In this document: positions 22,249 through 32,470 of the stretch, in pieces
Layout of the letters: the number at the start of each line of letters is the position of its first letter
Numbering within the stretch: position 1 is the stretch's first letter
Assembly: GCA_011033025.1 (NCBI GenBank)
Contig: WFMF01000585.1
Span: 32,983 to 96,982, forward strand
DNA from: Beroe forskalii
Lineage: Eukaryota > Ctenophora > Nuda > Beroida > Beroidae
DNA: 64,000 bases
Direction of reading: 5' to 3'
Position numbers and translations under genes: made by a program
Notes under the pieces: model-generated
What the model was told of the DNA's origin: nothing
What the model saw: only the letters and a program-made list of their open reading frames with translations
Database searches by the model: none

Positions 22249-25200
22249 ATGCCTCGACCGGTGGTTACTGTCGTTTTCGTGCTACTCTGTCTGGCGGTGG
22301 GTCCTGTCCAATCCTTGACAGATGCCTGCACCATGTTACCCTTCGACAACTACAACGACTTAAGTTGTAAGGTAAATTATGCGGCAGCAGCAGAATATTA
22401 TTTCCAATTCTGGTGGTTGAACTAACGTATCAAATTCGAATAATTCTGGTTTTGAGTTTTGAGACTCGGAGTTCATACCAGCATACTGACTGTTGCAAGA
22501 ACTACCAATGTCCAATGACGCATTAACTTTAAGGGATTGTCCACATTTTACGTCATCATCCAACAATTAGGCTGGGGTTTTCAAATTATTACGCTTAAAA
22601 TTAATTAGGGAGAGGCAGTAGGGACTGGGAGAGTCTTTGACACTACAATATACATGAAAAAATCTTCAATTCTTCAAAACTTTTTCCCCAAATTATCATA
22701 AAATCTTCTCTTATTTCATGATGAATATTTCCCAACCAAATTGCAGGTGGACGGGTGGTACAACAACAGTAAACTCCCCTGCAACACGTACCAAGCAGCG
22801 GATCCAGAGGACGCTAGCTTCCTCTACGTCCCCACCGGACTCACTGTCACCATCTACTGCCCTTTTAGGTGAGCACTGTCACCATCTACTGCCCGTTTAG
22901 GTGAGCACTGTCACCATCTACTGCCCTTTTAGGTGAGCACTGTCACCATCTACTGCCCTTTTAGGTGAGCACTGTCACCATCTACTGCCCTTTTAGGTGA
23001 GCACTGTCACCATCTACTGCCCTTTTAGGTGAGCACTGTCACCATCTACTGCCCTTTTAGGTGAGCACTGTCACCATCTACTGCCCTTTTAGGTGAGCAC
23101 TGTCACCATCTACTGCCCTTTTAGGTGAGCACTGTCACCATCTACTGCCCTTTTAGGTGAGCACTGTCACCATCTACTGCCCTTTTAGGTGAGCACTGTC
23201 ACCATCTATTGCCCTTTAGGTGAGCACTGTCACCATCTACTGCCCTTTTAGGTGAGCACTGTCACCATCTACTGCCCTTTTAGGTGAGCACTGTCACCAT
23301 CTACTGCCCTTTTAGGTGAGCACTGTCACCATCTACTGCCCTTTTAGGTGAGCACTGTCACCATCTACTGCCCTTTTAGGTGAGCACTGTCACCATCTAC
23401 TGCCCTTTTAGGTGAGCACTGTCACCATCTATTGCCCTTTTAGGTGAGCACTGTCACTATCTACTGCCCTTTTAGGTGAGCACTGTCACTATCTACTGCC
23501 CTTTTAGGTGAGCACTGTCACTATCTACTGCCCTTTTAGGTGAGCACTGTCACTATCTACTGCCCTTTTAGGTGAGCACTGTCACCATCTATTGCCCTTT
23601 TAGGTGAGCACTGTCACTATCTACTGCCCTTTTAGGTGAGCACTGTCACCATCTACTGCCCGTTTAGGTGAGCACTGTCACCATCTATTGCCCTTTTAGG
23701 TGAGAAGTAGGGCCCTTTTTTTGGGCACGTGTCTCACTGTTGCCATCCACTGTCCTTCAAGATGAAGTATAGAGCCCTTTCAAAGGGCATTGGGCAGAAC
23801 GCGTCCTTCACGAGAGATATGAAATTGAATTGCAAAAGTTTTGCTCAAAATTAGGATTTTTCATTTCTTATCAATATCAAAGAGATACTGATGCTCCCAT
23901 GATTTGCAGGACGGTTCTGATAGGAGCAAGTGTGTACGAGTGCAAGGAAGATGGGTTCGACCCACCCATCAAGATAAGCAACACGACAGATCGGATAGAC
24001 CCCCATCCAGTGTGTCTAGGAGTGGACTTCATGCAGGTCTGCTTCTGTATTAACAGACACCAAAGGAATACTTTCCATTTCGATAATTATATTGGATCGA
24101 TTTTAGATTTTCATGTAAACACTTTGAATAAATCCGTGCAAAACTTTTCAATAAATTCTGATATAAGATTAATTCATTCGAAGAGTTTAATCTCCTCCCC
24201 TTCCCTCAGGATGGGCTGTGTGAAGCGGACACCCTTTCCAGACTGCCCGGCTCCAACTACCAGCTGTACAGCGATGCTAACTACGTGTTTGTGGGTCAGG
24301 AGTACGAGGTGGAGTGCCAGCCGGGGTTCAGTGTCTCCACCAGGGCTCCACAGAGGTACGAGGAAATGTGTAAGATATACAATGTACATTTTATACAATG
24401 TACATTGTACATTCTGTGCATACATCAATATATACATTTTGTAGAATTACACGTTTAATTGAGTAATTGTACATTGTATTGTATTGTATTGTATTGTATT
24501 GTATTGTATTGTATTGTATTGTATTGTATTGTATTGTATTGTATTGTATTGTATTGTATTGTATTGTATTGTATTGTATTGTATTGTATTGTATTGTATT
24601 GTATTGTATTGTATTGTATTGTATTGTATTGTATTGTATTGTATTGTATTGTAAACACTGTACATTCTGTGTACAATTCATACATTTAATAAAATTAACT
24701 TGTACATTTCTTGCATTGTATACAATGTACATTGAGTACGATGTATACATTCAACATTGTATTGTATATCATGAACATTGTGTGTATTATGTATAGTGTA
24801 TACCTGACACTCCCTCAGGCAGCAGACTGGTACGTGCTCTGAAGCAGGAGAGTGGACACTGCGTGGGACAGAGTGTCTGGGGATGTGTGACCCGGAGGTC
24901 AGGTACACCGGACCTGACAAAAACACCCCCACCAACTTCACCCACTACACGGACCTTACAGCCACCACCGAGCTGGGAGTGGGCCTCCAGCCCGTGGGCA
25001 CAGAGGTAGGCTGTTATATTGCCTCACCTCCGCACATGAACCCAAATGTTTGAGTATTTCACCTTGACTTGGGGAAATTACAATTAACTCCCAATTTGAT
25101 TTAACCCTCCTATTTCCTCATTTGGACATCACAATTAACCACCAATTAACCCTCCTATCCAGGTGAACATCACTATAACGTGTGAGGAAGGTAGTTCCCC

Positions 25201-27419
25201 CACGGGTCTGAGGTCGGGGGAGTTCACTCTAACCTGCACTGTGAGTAACAGCAGTGTTAGGGAGGGGCAGTACGCACACACAAGATACCAGGACACTGTC
25301 AACTGCAAACGTGAGTATTGTCGCTGTCGGTTTTGTCATTGCTTTTTGTCAATTGCGAGAGAAGATCAGAAGTGATCCCCATCCAGGAGCTATCCCTACA
25401 TGCTTTAGTATTTGTAAAGGACATGTGTACCATGACAACTGCCAATTTCGAGAATCCCTGAAAGTTTGAAGCAGGAAGCTGGCCATTTCCAATTTCCGAC
25501 CTTTCAAACAACTCTATATCTCCAGGTAACTGCATGGTACCCGAACTGCCTGAAGGACGTCTGATAGACCCGTACACAGGCTCCACCCTGGAACCCGGCA
25601 CTTTGACCCTCCTGAACGGGGAGGACTCTGCCAGGATGAGGTGTCCGGCAGGGACCTACGCTCTGGGAAGAGTCCGGATTGCGTGTTATGACGGAGAGAT
25701 CACTCACCCTCTGCCTACTTGTACAAGTGGGTTTAAGTTCAACAAATACAATCAGCGAATTCGCTAGATATCATGATTTCATATTATTGGGGCAAAGTAT
25801 ATTCTTTCTTTCTTTAATCTCTTTTTTAGTTTGCTCCAAATTTTGAAATGAAAATCCCTGAAGCGGTCGTTAGAACCGAACTCAAGTTTTAACTTCATTC
25901 TCAGCCATGACCTCTGAACGTGAACCATGAGACGTTAATTTAAATCAACCCTTTCCCTGCAGGGACCTTACAGCCGTGTGAAGCACCTCTCGTTGAGAAC
26001 GGAGTACGTGACCCATGGCACCTGGCACCCGGAGGTCAGTACCAAGTGGAGTGTCTGCCTGGGTACACCCTCCCAGTCACCGTATCCCCGGTAGTGTCCT
26101 GTGCGGCGCTGAGGGGCAGAGTGACAGATCTGGGGGTGCCTGCTGCAACCCTCTCCCCTGCTTCCAGCTACACCTGCCACAGTAAGTGATGTCTATTTAA
26201 ATATATTCAAGTGTATATTTCCGTCATTCCCAGTTGAGGAAGAGTGGAAATGGTACTGCAGGCAATGCTTGACATTTGGGAATTATTTGACTCCACAACT
26301 CCAATTTGAATATAAATAAAGCTCTATAATCTTATATATAATTTCGTAAGAGCACGTGAATTATGTCTGTCTGTGCGGGCGCACATTTTAAATTTGAGCT
26401 TGCCAAGAAAATATCAAGGAAAACGAAGGTTAAGATGCGCATAATGGTACCGTTGCTATGGATACAGATATTCTGCACGTGCAGATTATGATCAGTTCTA
26501 TGCGAGTGCTTTCTGATATGTTGTATATTGCTGCGGTTTAGCGTCTGAAAGAACGACGTGTTTACTGTTTTTCATTTGAAATTCAAGATCTGGAAATTGA
26601 GAACGGGTATGGCTGGCATCGTGGAGGCTATTTCCGATAGCATCTCTTCATAAATATGTGACAGACGTCGGTTGATTTAAATCAATGCTGAGTTGATGGT
26701 AACGGAAATATGAATTTAGAGCAATTTAAGATTGCACAAAATCAAAATCAAATTGAATCGAATTTGGGCATAGCACATTGCGATTTCGGAATACTGCTCT
26801 TGGCGTGAATCAATGCTTTAATTCAACGTTCAGTATGAGAACGATAGTCGGTTTTAATTTTAAGATTTAAATTCGTTATACAAGAGCAAATTATAATGAA
26901 CAAAACTTGCACGTTCCAGCATTACTAAAAGTAACCAACGAATAATGGTAAATTCTGCTCCTTCATAAACTTTTTGAGAGCTTATAATTTGGTCCTGTAT
27001 TATCTAGCAGGCCCAACGGGCCTTTCTAGTTGTAACTATAAATTTAAAGAATTTAAACTTGAAGCTCAAACACTAAATTTACTGTAATTCAATTTCTAAG
27101 CCTGGAACTTTCGTCAGGCGGTTGCCGGGTTCCCTTCAGCACCCTCTCCCACGGCTCACTGCGCCCTGCTCCCAGTCTCTCCTCCTCCTCTGCTCCCTAC
27201 CAACCCGGGCAGTCCGTCACTATCACGTGTTTTAAGGACGAGTCACGTGAGGGGTCACGTGACGTGGTGCACGTGCACACGTGCATCTGGGACGGGTGGG
27301 ATAGTGAGGAGTGGCCGGATTGCACCCCTAGTTACGTGTCAAGTGGCAGCGCTTCTTCTGGAACACTTTCAGTTATCGTGGGAGTAATATCCCTTGCTTT
27401 GTATCCCAAGTGGTATTGA
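22249..27419 (+). CDS. CCP/sushi-domain secreted or GPI-anchored protein, complete (524 aa)
   Basis: Nine exons join in frame: 22249-22371, 22747-22868, 23910-24036, 24210-24355, 24819-25005, 25163-25310, 25526-25726, 25963-26181 and 27118-27419 (TGA). Residues 1-22 form a signal peptide. The rest is cysteine-rich with about six CCP-like modules, such as CMVPELPEGRLIDP (exon 7), PCEAPLVENGV...YQVECLPGYTL (exon 8) and CRVPF...GQSVTITCF...W (exon 9). Exons 7 and 8 are symmetrical phase-1 modules, as is usual for sushi exons. The end has small residues (SSGSASSG) before a short hydrophobic stretch (LSVIVGVISLAL), which suggests a GPI signal or weak membrane anchor. It is probably an extracellular adhesion, complement-like or recognition protein; the ligand is unknown. 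Intron 2 begins with a minisatellite copied from its own splice junction, and intron 8 carries a Helitron. Confidence 0.88.
22869..23699 (+). repeat. 32-bp minisatellite derived from the exon 2/intron 2 junction (26 units)
   Basis: The last 24 bases or so of exon 2 plus the start of the intron (CACTGTCACCATCTACTG, then CCCTTTTAG, then GTGAGCA) are repeated in tandem. There are 26 units in 831 bp, all 32 bp except one of 31 bp. Each unit recreates the donor TTTTAG/GTGAGC, and its pyrimidine-rich CCCTTTTAG can also look like an acceptor. Variants (CTATTG, CACTATC) cluster in the distal half. The phase changes with each unit because 32 is not a multiple of 3. Confidence 0.95.
24474..24653. repeat. 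(GTATT)n pentanucleotide microsatellite, about 36 units
   Basis: A pure pentamer run occurs in intron 4 of the complete sushi gene. Its right edge coincides with the left edge of the duplicated block represented by copy C (homology from about 24655 and 40990). Open frames across it on both strands are artefacts. Confidence 0.97.
26330..27029 (+). mobile_element. Non-autonomous Helitron, 700 bp, in sushi intron 8
   Basis: It begins TCTTATATATAATTTCG and ends with a hairpin (AGGCCC-AA-CGGGCCT) followed by TTCTAG. It is inserted between A and T with no target duplication. The paralogous intron has the empty site (CTATAA/TTGTAAC at 42787/42788). 5'-TC, a 3' hairpin plus CTAG, and insertion into AT are the defining Helitron features. 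No Rep/helicase frame is present. Confidence 0.92.
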
Positions 27420-27763
27420 TGGTGATACATGATATTGATAGACTTAAGAAATATGATGAACGAGATATTGAAAGCTAATGGTAATAGTAATAGCGTCAGA
27501 CGTCAATTTCGTGACAAATTTATTTTAAAGCCTTTATTTTTAGTAAAAAAGAGTAAATAAACCTCAGCCTTGACATCATCATTGTCAGACCTTAGCTGTA
27601 GAATGTAGACTTAGAGACTGTGACATGAAAATTGCAATTGGATATGAAAGCCTAATGGAAGCCTAATCACAATTGATTTGAATTGAATCATATGACAGTT
27701 TGAGCTTTAAAATGAATATAATTTTTAATTGTCTTCGTTCATCAGACAAAACCAAGTAGAAAC
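27420..27763 (+). other. 3' UTR and flank of the complete sushi gene
   Basis: This contains a poly(A) signal AATAAA at 27556-27561 and AT-rich sequence up to the GC-rich array. It is matched by 43166-43486. No other gene is visible. Confidence 0.6.
27556..27561 (+). terminator. Polyadenylation signal AATAAA, sushi gene
   Basis: It lies about 140 bp after the stop codon. In truncated copy C the corresponding site reads GATAAA (about 43289), so the perfect hexamer is lost there. Confidence 0.5.
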
Positions 27764-30700
27764 GTACAGCAGCACGTGCTTCTCCAAAGAGAAACGTACG
27801 GCGGCACTTGCTTCTCCACAGAGGAGCACACGGCGGCGGGTGCTTCTCCGCAGAGAAGCGCACTGCGCCGCATGCTTCTCCGCAGAGAAGCGCACTGCGC
27901 CGCATGCTTCTCCGCAGAGAAGCGCACTGCGCCGCATGCTTCTCGACAGAGAAGCGCACGGCGCCGCATGCTCTCGACAGAGAACTAGAAGCGCACGGCG
28001 CCGCATGCTTCTCGACAGAGAAGCGCACGGCGCCGCATACTTCTCGACAAATAAGCTAACGGCGCCGCATGCTTCTCGACAAATAAGCTAACGGCGCCGC
28101 ATGCTTCTCGACAGAGAAGCACACGGCACCGCATGCTTCTCGACAGAGAAGCACACGGCACCGCATGCTTCTCGACAGAGAAGCGCACGGCGCCGCATGC
28201 TTCTCGACAGAGAAGCGCACGGCGCCGCATGCTTCGACAGAGAAGCGCACGGCGCCGCATGCTTCTCGACAGAGAAGCGCACGGCGCCGCATGCTTCTCG
28301 ACAGAGAAGCGCACGGCGCCGCATGCTTCTCGACAGAGAAGCGCACGGCGCCGCATGCTTCTCGACAGAGAAGCGCACGGCGCCGCATGCTTCTCGACAG
28401 AGAAGCGCACGGCGCCGCATGCATGCTTCGACAGAGAAGCGCACGGCGCCGCATGCTTCTCGACAGAGAAGCGCACGGCGCCGCACGCTTCTCGACAGAG
28501 AAGCGCACGGCGCCGCATGCTTCTCGACAGAGAAGCGCACGGCGCCGCATGCTTCTCGACAGAGAAGCGCACGGCACCGCATGCTTCTCGACAGAGAAGC
28601 GCACGGCGCCGCATGCTTCTCGACAGAGAAGCGCACGGCGCCACATGCTTCTCGACAGAGAAGCGCACGGCGCCGCATACTTCTCGACAGAGAAGCGCAC
28701 GGCGCCCCATGCTTCCTGAAAAAGGAATGCATGGCGCTGCATGCTTCTCGACAGAGAATCGCACGGCGCCGCATGCTTCTGGACAGAGAAGCGCATGGCG
28801 CCGCATGCTTCTCCACAGAGAAGCACCCCATGCTTCTCCACAGAGAAGCGGCGCATGCTTCTCCACAGAGAAGCGGCTCATGCTTCTCCACAGAGAAGCA
28901 GCGCATGCTTCTCCACAGAGAAGCGGCGCATGCTTCTCCACAGAGGAGCGGCGCATGCTTCTCCACAGAGGAGCGGCGCATGCTTCTCCACAGAGAAGTG
29001 GCGCATGCTTCTCCACAGAGAAGCGGCGCATGCTTCTCCACAGAGAAGCGGCGCATGCTTCTCCACAGAGAAGCGGCGCATGCTTCTCCACAGAGAAGCG
29101 GCGCATGCTTCTCCACAGAGAAGCGGCGCATGCTTCTCCACAGAGAAGCGGCGCATGCTTCTCCACAGAAGCGGCGCATGCTTCTCCACAGAGAAGCGGC
29201 GCATGCTTCTCCACAGAGAAGCGGCGCATGCTTCTCCACAGAGAAGCGGCGCATGCTTCTCCACAGAGAAGCGGCGCATGCTTCTCCACAGAGAAGCGGC
29301 GCATGCTTCTCCACAGAGAAGCGGCGCATGCTTCTCCACAGAGAAGCGGCGCATGCTTCTCCACAGAGAAGCGGCGCATGCTTCTCCACAGAGAAGCGGC
29401 GCATGCTTCTCCACAGAGAAGCGGCGCATGCTTCTCCACAGAGAAGCGGCGCATGCTTCTCTACAGAGAAGCGGCGCATGCTTCTCCACAGAGAAGCGGC
29501 GCATGCTTCTCCACAGAGAAGCGGCGCATGCTTCTCCACAGAGAAGCGGCGCATGCTTCTCCACAGAGAAGCGGCGCACGCTTCTCCACAGAGAAGCGGC
29601 GCATGCTTCTCCACAGAGAAGCGGCGCATGCTTCTCCACAGAGAAGCGGCGCATGCTTCTCCACAGAGAAGCGGCGCATGCTTCTCTACAGAGAAGCGGC
29701 GCATGCTTCTCCACAGAAAAGCGGCGCATGCTTCTCCACAGAGAAGCGCCGCATGCTTCTCGACAGAGAAGCGCACGGCGCCGCATGCTTCTCGACAGAG
29801 AAGCGCACGGCGCCGCATGCTTCTCGACAGAGAAGCGCACGGCGCCGCATGCTTCTCGACAGAGAAGCGCACGGCGCCGCATGCTTCTCGACAGAGAAGC
29901 GCACGGCGCCGCATGCTTCTCGACAGAGAAGCGCACGGCGCCGCATGCTTCTCGACAGAGAAGTGCACGGTGCCGCATGCTTCTCGACAGAGAAGCGCAC
30001 GGTGCCGCATGTTTCTCGACAGAGAAGCGCACGGCGCCGCATGCTTCTCGACAGAGAAGCGCACGGCGCCACATGCTTCTCGACAGAGAAGCGCACGGCG
30101 CCGCATGCTTCTCGACAGAGAAGCGCACGGCGCCGCACGGCGCTTCTCGACAGAGAAGCGCACGGCGCCGCATGCTTCCTCGACAGAGAAGCGCACGGCG
30201 CCGCATGCTTCTCGACAGAGAAGCGCACGGCGCCGCATGCTTCTCGACAGAGAAGCGCACGGCGCCGCATGCTTCTCGACAGAGAAGCGCACGGCGCCGC
30301 ATGCTTCTCGACAGAGAAGCGCACGTTGCCGCATGCTTCTTGACAGAGAAGCGCACGTTGCCGCATGCTTCTCGACAGAGAAGCGCCGCATGCTTCTCGA
30401 CAGAGAAGCGCCGCATGCTTCTCCACAGAGAAGCGCCGCTTGCTTCTCCACAGAGAAGCGCCGCATGCTTCTCGACAGAGAAGCGCACGGCGCCGCATGC
30501 TTCTCGACAGAGGCGCACGGCGCAGCATGCTTCTCGACAGAGAAGCGCACGGCGCCTCATGCTTCTCGACAGAGAAGCGCACGGCGCTGCATGCTTCTGG
30601 ACAGAGAAGCGCACGGCGCCAAATCTTTCTCGACAGAGAAGCGCACGGCGCCACATACTTCTCGACAGAGAAGCGCACGGCGCCGCATACTTCTCGACAG

Positions 30701-30890
30701 AGAAGCGCACGGCGCCCCATGCTTCCTGAAAAAGGAATGCATGGCGCTGCATGCTTCTCGACCGAGAATCGCACGGCGCCGCATGCTTCTGGACAGAGAA
30801 GCGCATGGCGCCGCATGCTTCTCCACAGAGAAGCACCCCATGCTTCTCCACAGAGAAGTGCACGGCAGTGCGTGCTTCTCCACAGGAAAT
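27764..30890. repeat. GC-rich 32-bp/25-bp minisatellite, array 1
   Basis: Type I units are 32 bp and contain GCATGC, the hairpin GCTTCTC-GACA-GAGAAGC, and GGCGCC. Type II units are 25 bp and carry only the hairpin and GCATGC part (with CACA as loop). The order is type I (27764-28830), type II (28830-29750), type I (29750-30370), mixed, type I to 30890. A distinctive unit with GCTTCCTGAAAAAGGAATGC occurs at 28711 and again at 30721 with the same neighbours, so a block of about 2.0 kb was duplicated. The unit has no stop codon in any frame of either strand, which produces long meaningless frames (up to 945 codons). Confidence 0.95.
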
Positions 30891-31190
30891 GGAGAAGTTC
30901 TTAGACCAGCATTTACAAATGAAAGACTGAGGTTATAATCTTGAAAATAAACTATCACCACTACAAGGCATTACACGTTGCAAGAGTCGGAGAATTGACA
31001 AATCTTTTACAACACATTATAATAACGCACGGGAGTGTACAATGTACACGCAAGCGCATACCGCATACATACAGTATACGCGCACTATACTCGACGCATT
31101 TGAATAATGCCGGCTTGATCAAGTGACCTAAAACTTTTACCTGTTCCGGGGTAGTAAGTGAAAAACCTGTTGACTTAAAACAGGGGGGGG
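30891..31190 (+). repeat. Array-flanking sequence S, copy 1
   Basis: About 250-300 bp starts with CCAGCATTTACAAATGAAAG. It is almost identical to 46194-46480 after array 2 and ends in a G-run and foldback-like tract (about 31180-31390). It contains no gene. Confidence 0.85.
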
Positions 31191-31439
31191 GGGGTGACAT
31201 GAGTAATTTTGAATAATTTTGAATATGAGTAATCAGGACATTTTTGGGGACACTCAAAATCATCAAAATGAATATGAGAATTCTTAGAAAATCCAAAATC
31301 TATTCAAAATTCATCAGCATGAATATGAATAATTCTACAAATTTGTAAAGTTACTCAAAATTACTCATTAATCAAAATATGACTAATGACTACCACGTGA
31401 CTGGGAACTGGTCACGTAAGATTTGCAAGTCAAATCATG
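31191..31439. other. AT-rich foldback tract
   Basis: GTGACATGAGTAATTTTGAA-type sequence with internal inverted similarity. The motif pair GGGGTGACATGATGATTTT / TTTTTGGGGACACTC also occurs at about 40620-40665. No gene is present. Confidence 0.45.
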
Positions 31440-32470
31440 CGACCAAACTTGATATTTGATCGTTACGGGTTAAACCCCTTTGTTGACAGTCCACCAAGTA
31501 TGCTGATCTTATGGGGGAAAAAACCTCCGGCCCCCTTTCATCCCAAACCCGTTTTTGGCGAAGAAAAGCCCCTGATCTTTACCCCCCCACAAGGCACCTT
31601 TTTAAGTAATGGATGTCTAAACGGACCTTGTTAGCAACGGCCCCTTTGAACAAGGTACCTTTTTTTAAAGGTACCTTGTTAAACAAATTTTTAAACCCGG
31701 AAATTTTTCGAAATTTTTTTAAAAAAAAATTAGAAGAGGTCCCCTTGTAAAAATGGTTTTTAAAAATGTCGTTTTGGCCGGGGTTTTCATATTGTACGGG
31801 GCCCCAAAATTGTTTAAACGGTACCTTGTTAACAACGGAATTGAAAGGTTTTGTTAAGGGGGCATTGTTAAAAACCACTTTGTTTAACGGTCCTGTTTAA
31901 GGTATTTTTAAAACGGTCCCTTGTTAAAGGTATCTTTTTAAACAACGGATTTTACAAGGGTATTTAAAACGGTATTTTTACAAGGTATTTTACAACGATT
32001 TTTTTACAACGGTACTTTAAAGGTACTTTAAACGGTACTTTACAAGGTACTTTCAAAATTCTACATTATTTTCAACATTTTACAACAAATTTAGCAAGAC
32101 AAGCGTTCAAAGAAAAAAGGAAATTATGAAAGAACTGCAGCGCATGTTTTTATATAGGGGTTAAACCCACTGTCACTGACGAACGGCGACATGAAATTCC
32201 CAAAAACCCCCCATGAGTTGACACCACTTTTAATCAAAATGAGAAAAACATTACGTAATATCAACTATTTGACTTACCACCAAGCTGGTGAGCCTTGCTT
32301 GAGGTATGCGAAAAAAATATATTCACTGTTTTTTGGGGATTATCAAATTTTAAAAAAGGACTGACTCAACAAACCCTTTTTAAAACAGCTTGGGCATCTG
32401 GTTTGAGAAGTTTTTTTAAATTGCAACATTAAATTCCTTCCGCCACAAGCAGTACAAAAAGAGAACCTTA
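31440..32470 (-). repeat. Degenerate left outer arm of the giant inverted repeat
   Basis: 31640-32060 is a decayed GGTACC/GTTAAC minisatellite. 32060-32465 matches the reverse complement of about 52970-53480 (for example AGCAAGACAAGCG and CTGCAGCGCATG). Homopolymers are strikingly longer than in the right-hand copy. 31490-31600 also resembles 37205-37320. Confidence 0.7.

Larger units (their letters stand above)
14511..22415 (+). repeat. Segmental tandem duplication, copy 2
   Basis: This is the direct duplicate of 3405-11690, in the same order: RasGEF exons 5-9, 3' UTR, spacer, sushi promoter and exon 1. It lacks the family-1 transposon in the last RasGEF intron and has an additional 2486-bp element (18587-21072) in the spacer. 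Confidence 0.9.
24655..31190 (+). repeat. Second segmental duplication, copy 1 (sushi exons 5-9, GC-rich array, flank)
   Basis: This is matched in the same order by about 40990-46480: intron-4 remainder, exons 5-9, 3' flank, GC-rich minisatellite and about 270 bp after it. Differences include the Helitron at 26330-27029 here and two Helitrons at 43487-44868 in the other copy. Confidence 0.88.

Noticed and set aside
24391-24796. YCIVL/NTIQY repeat proteins on both strands
   Set aside because: Translation of the (GTATT)n microsatellite inside an intron.
25299-25707. Antisense frames across sushi exons 6-7
   Set aside because: Shadows of real exons on the + strand, which have correct splice sites and cysteine spacing.
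27764-30890. CRISPR-like array
   Set aside because: Repeats are directly contiguous with no unique spacers, and the setting is an animal genome with split genes.
28101-30938. Very long open frames (945 codons +, 820 codons -) with R/H/A-rich repetitive translation
   Set aside because: They result from a 32-bp or 25-bp unit lacking stops in all frames on both strands. There is no non-repetitive domain and no splice or start context.
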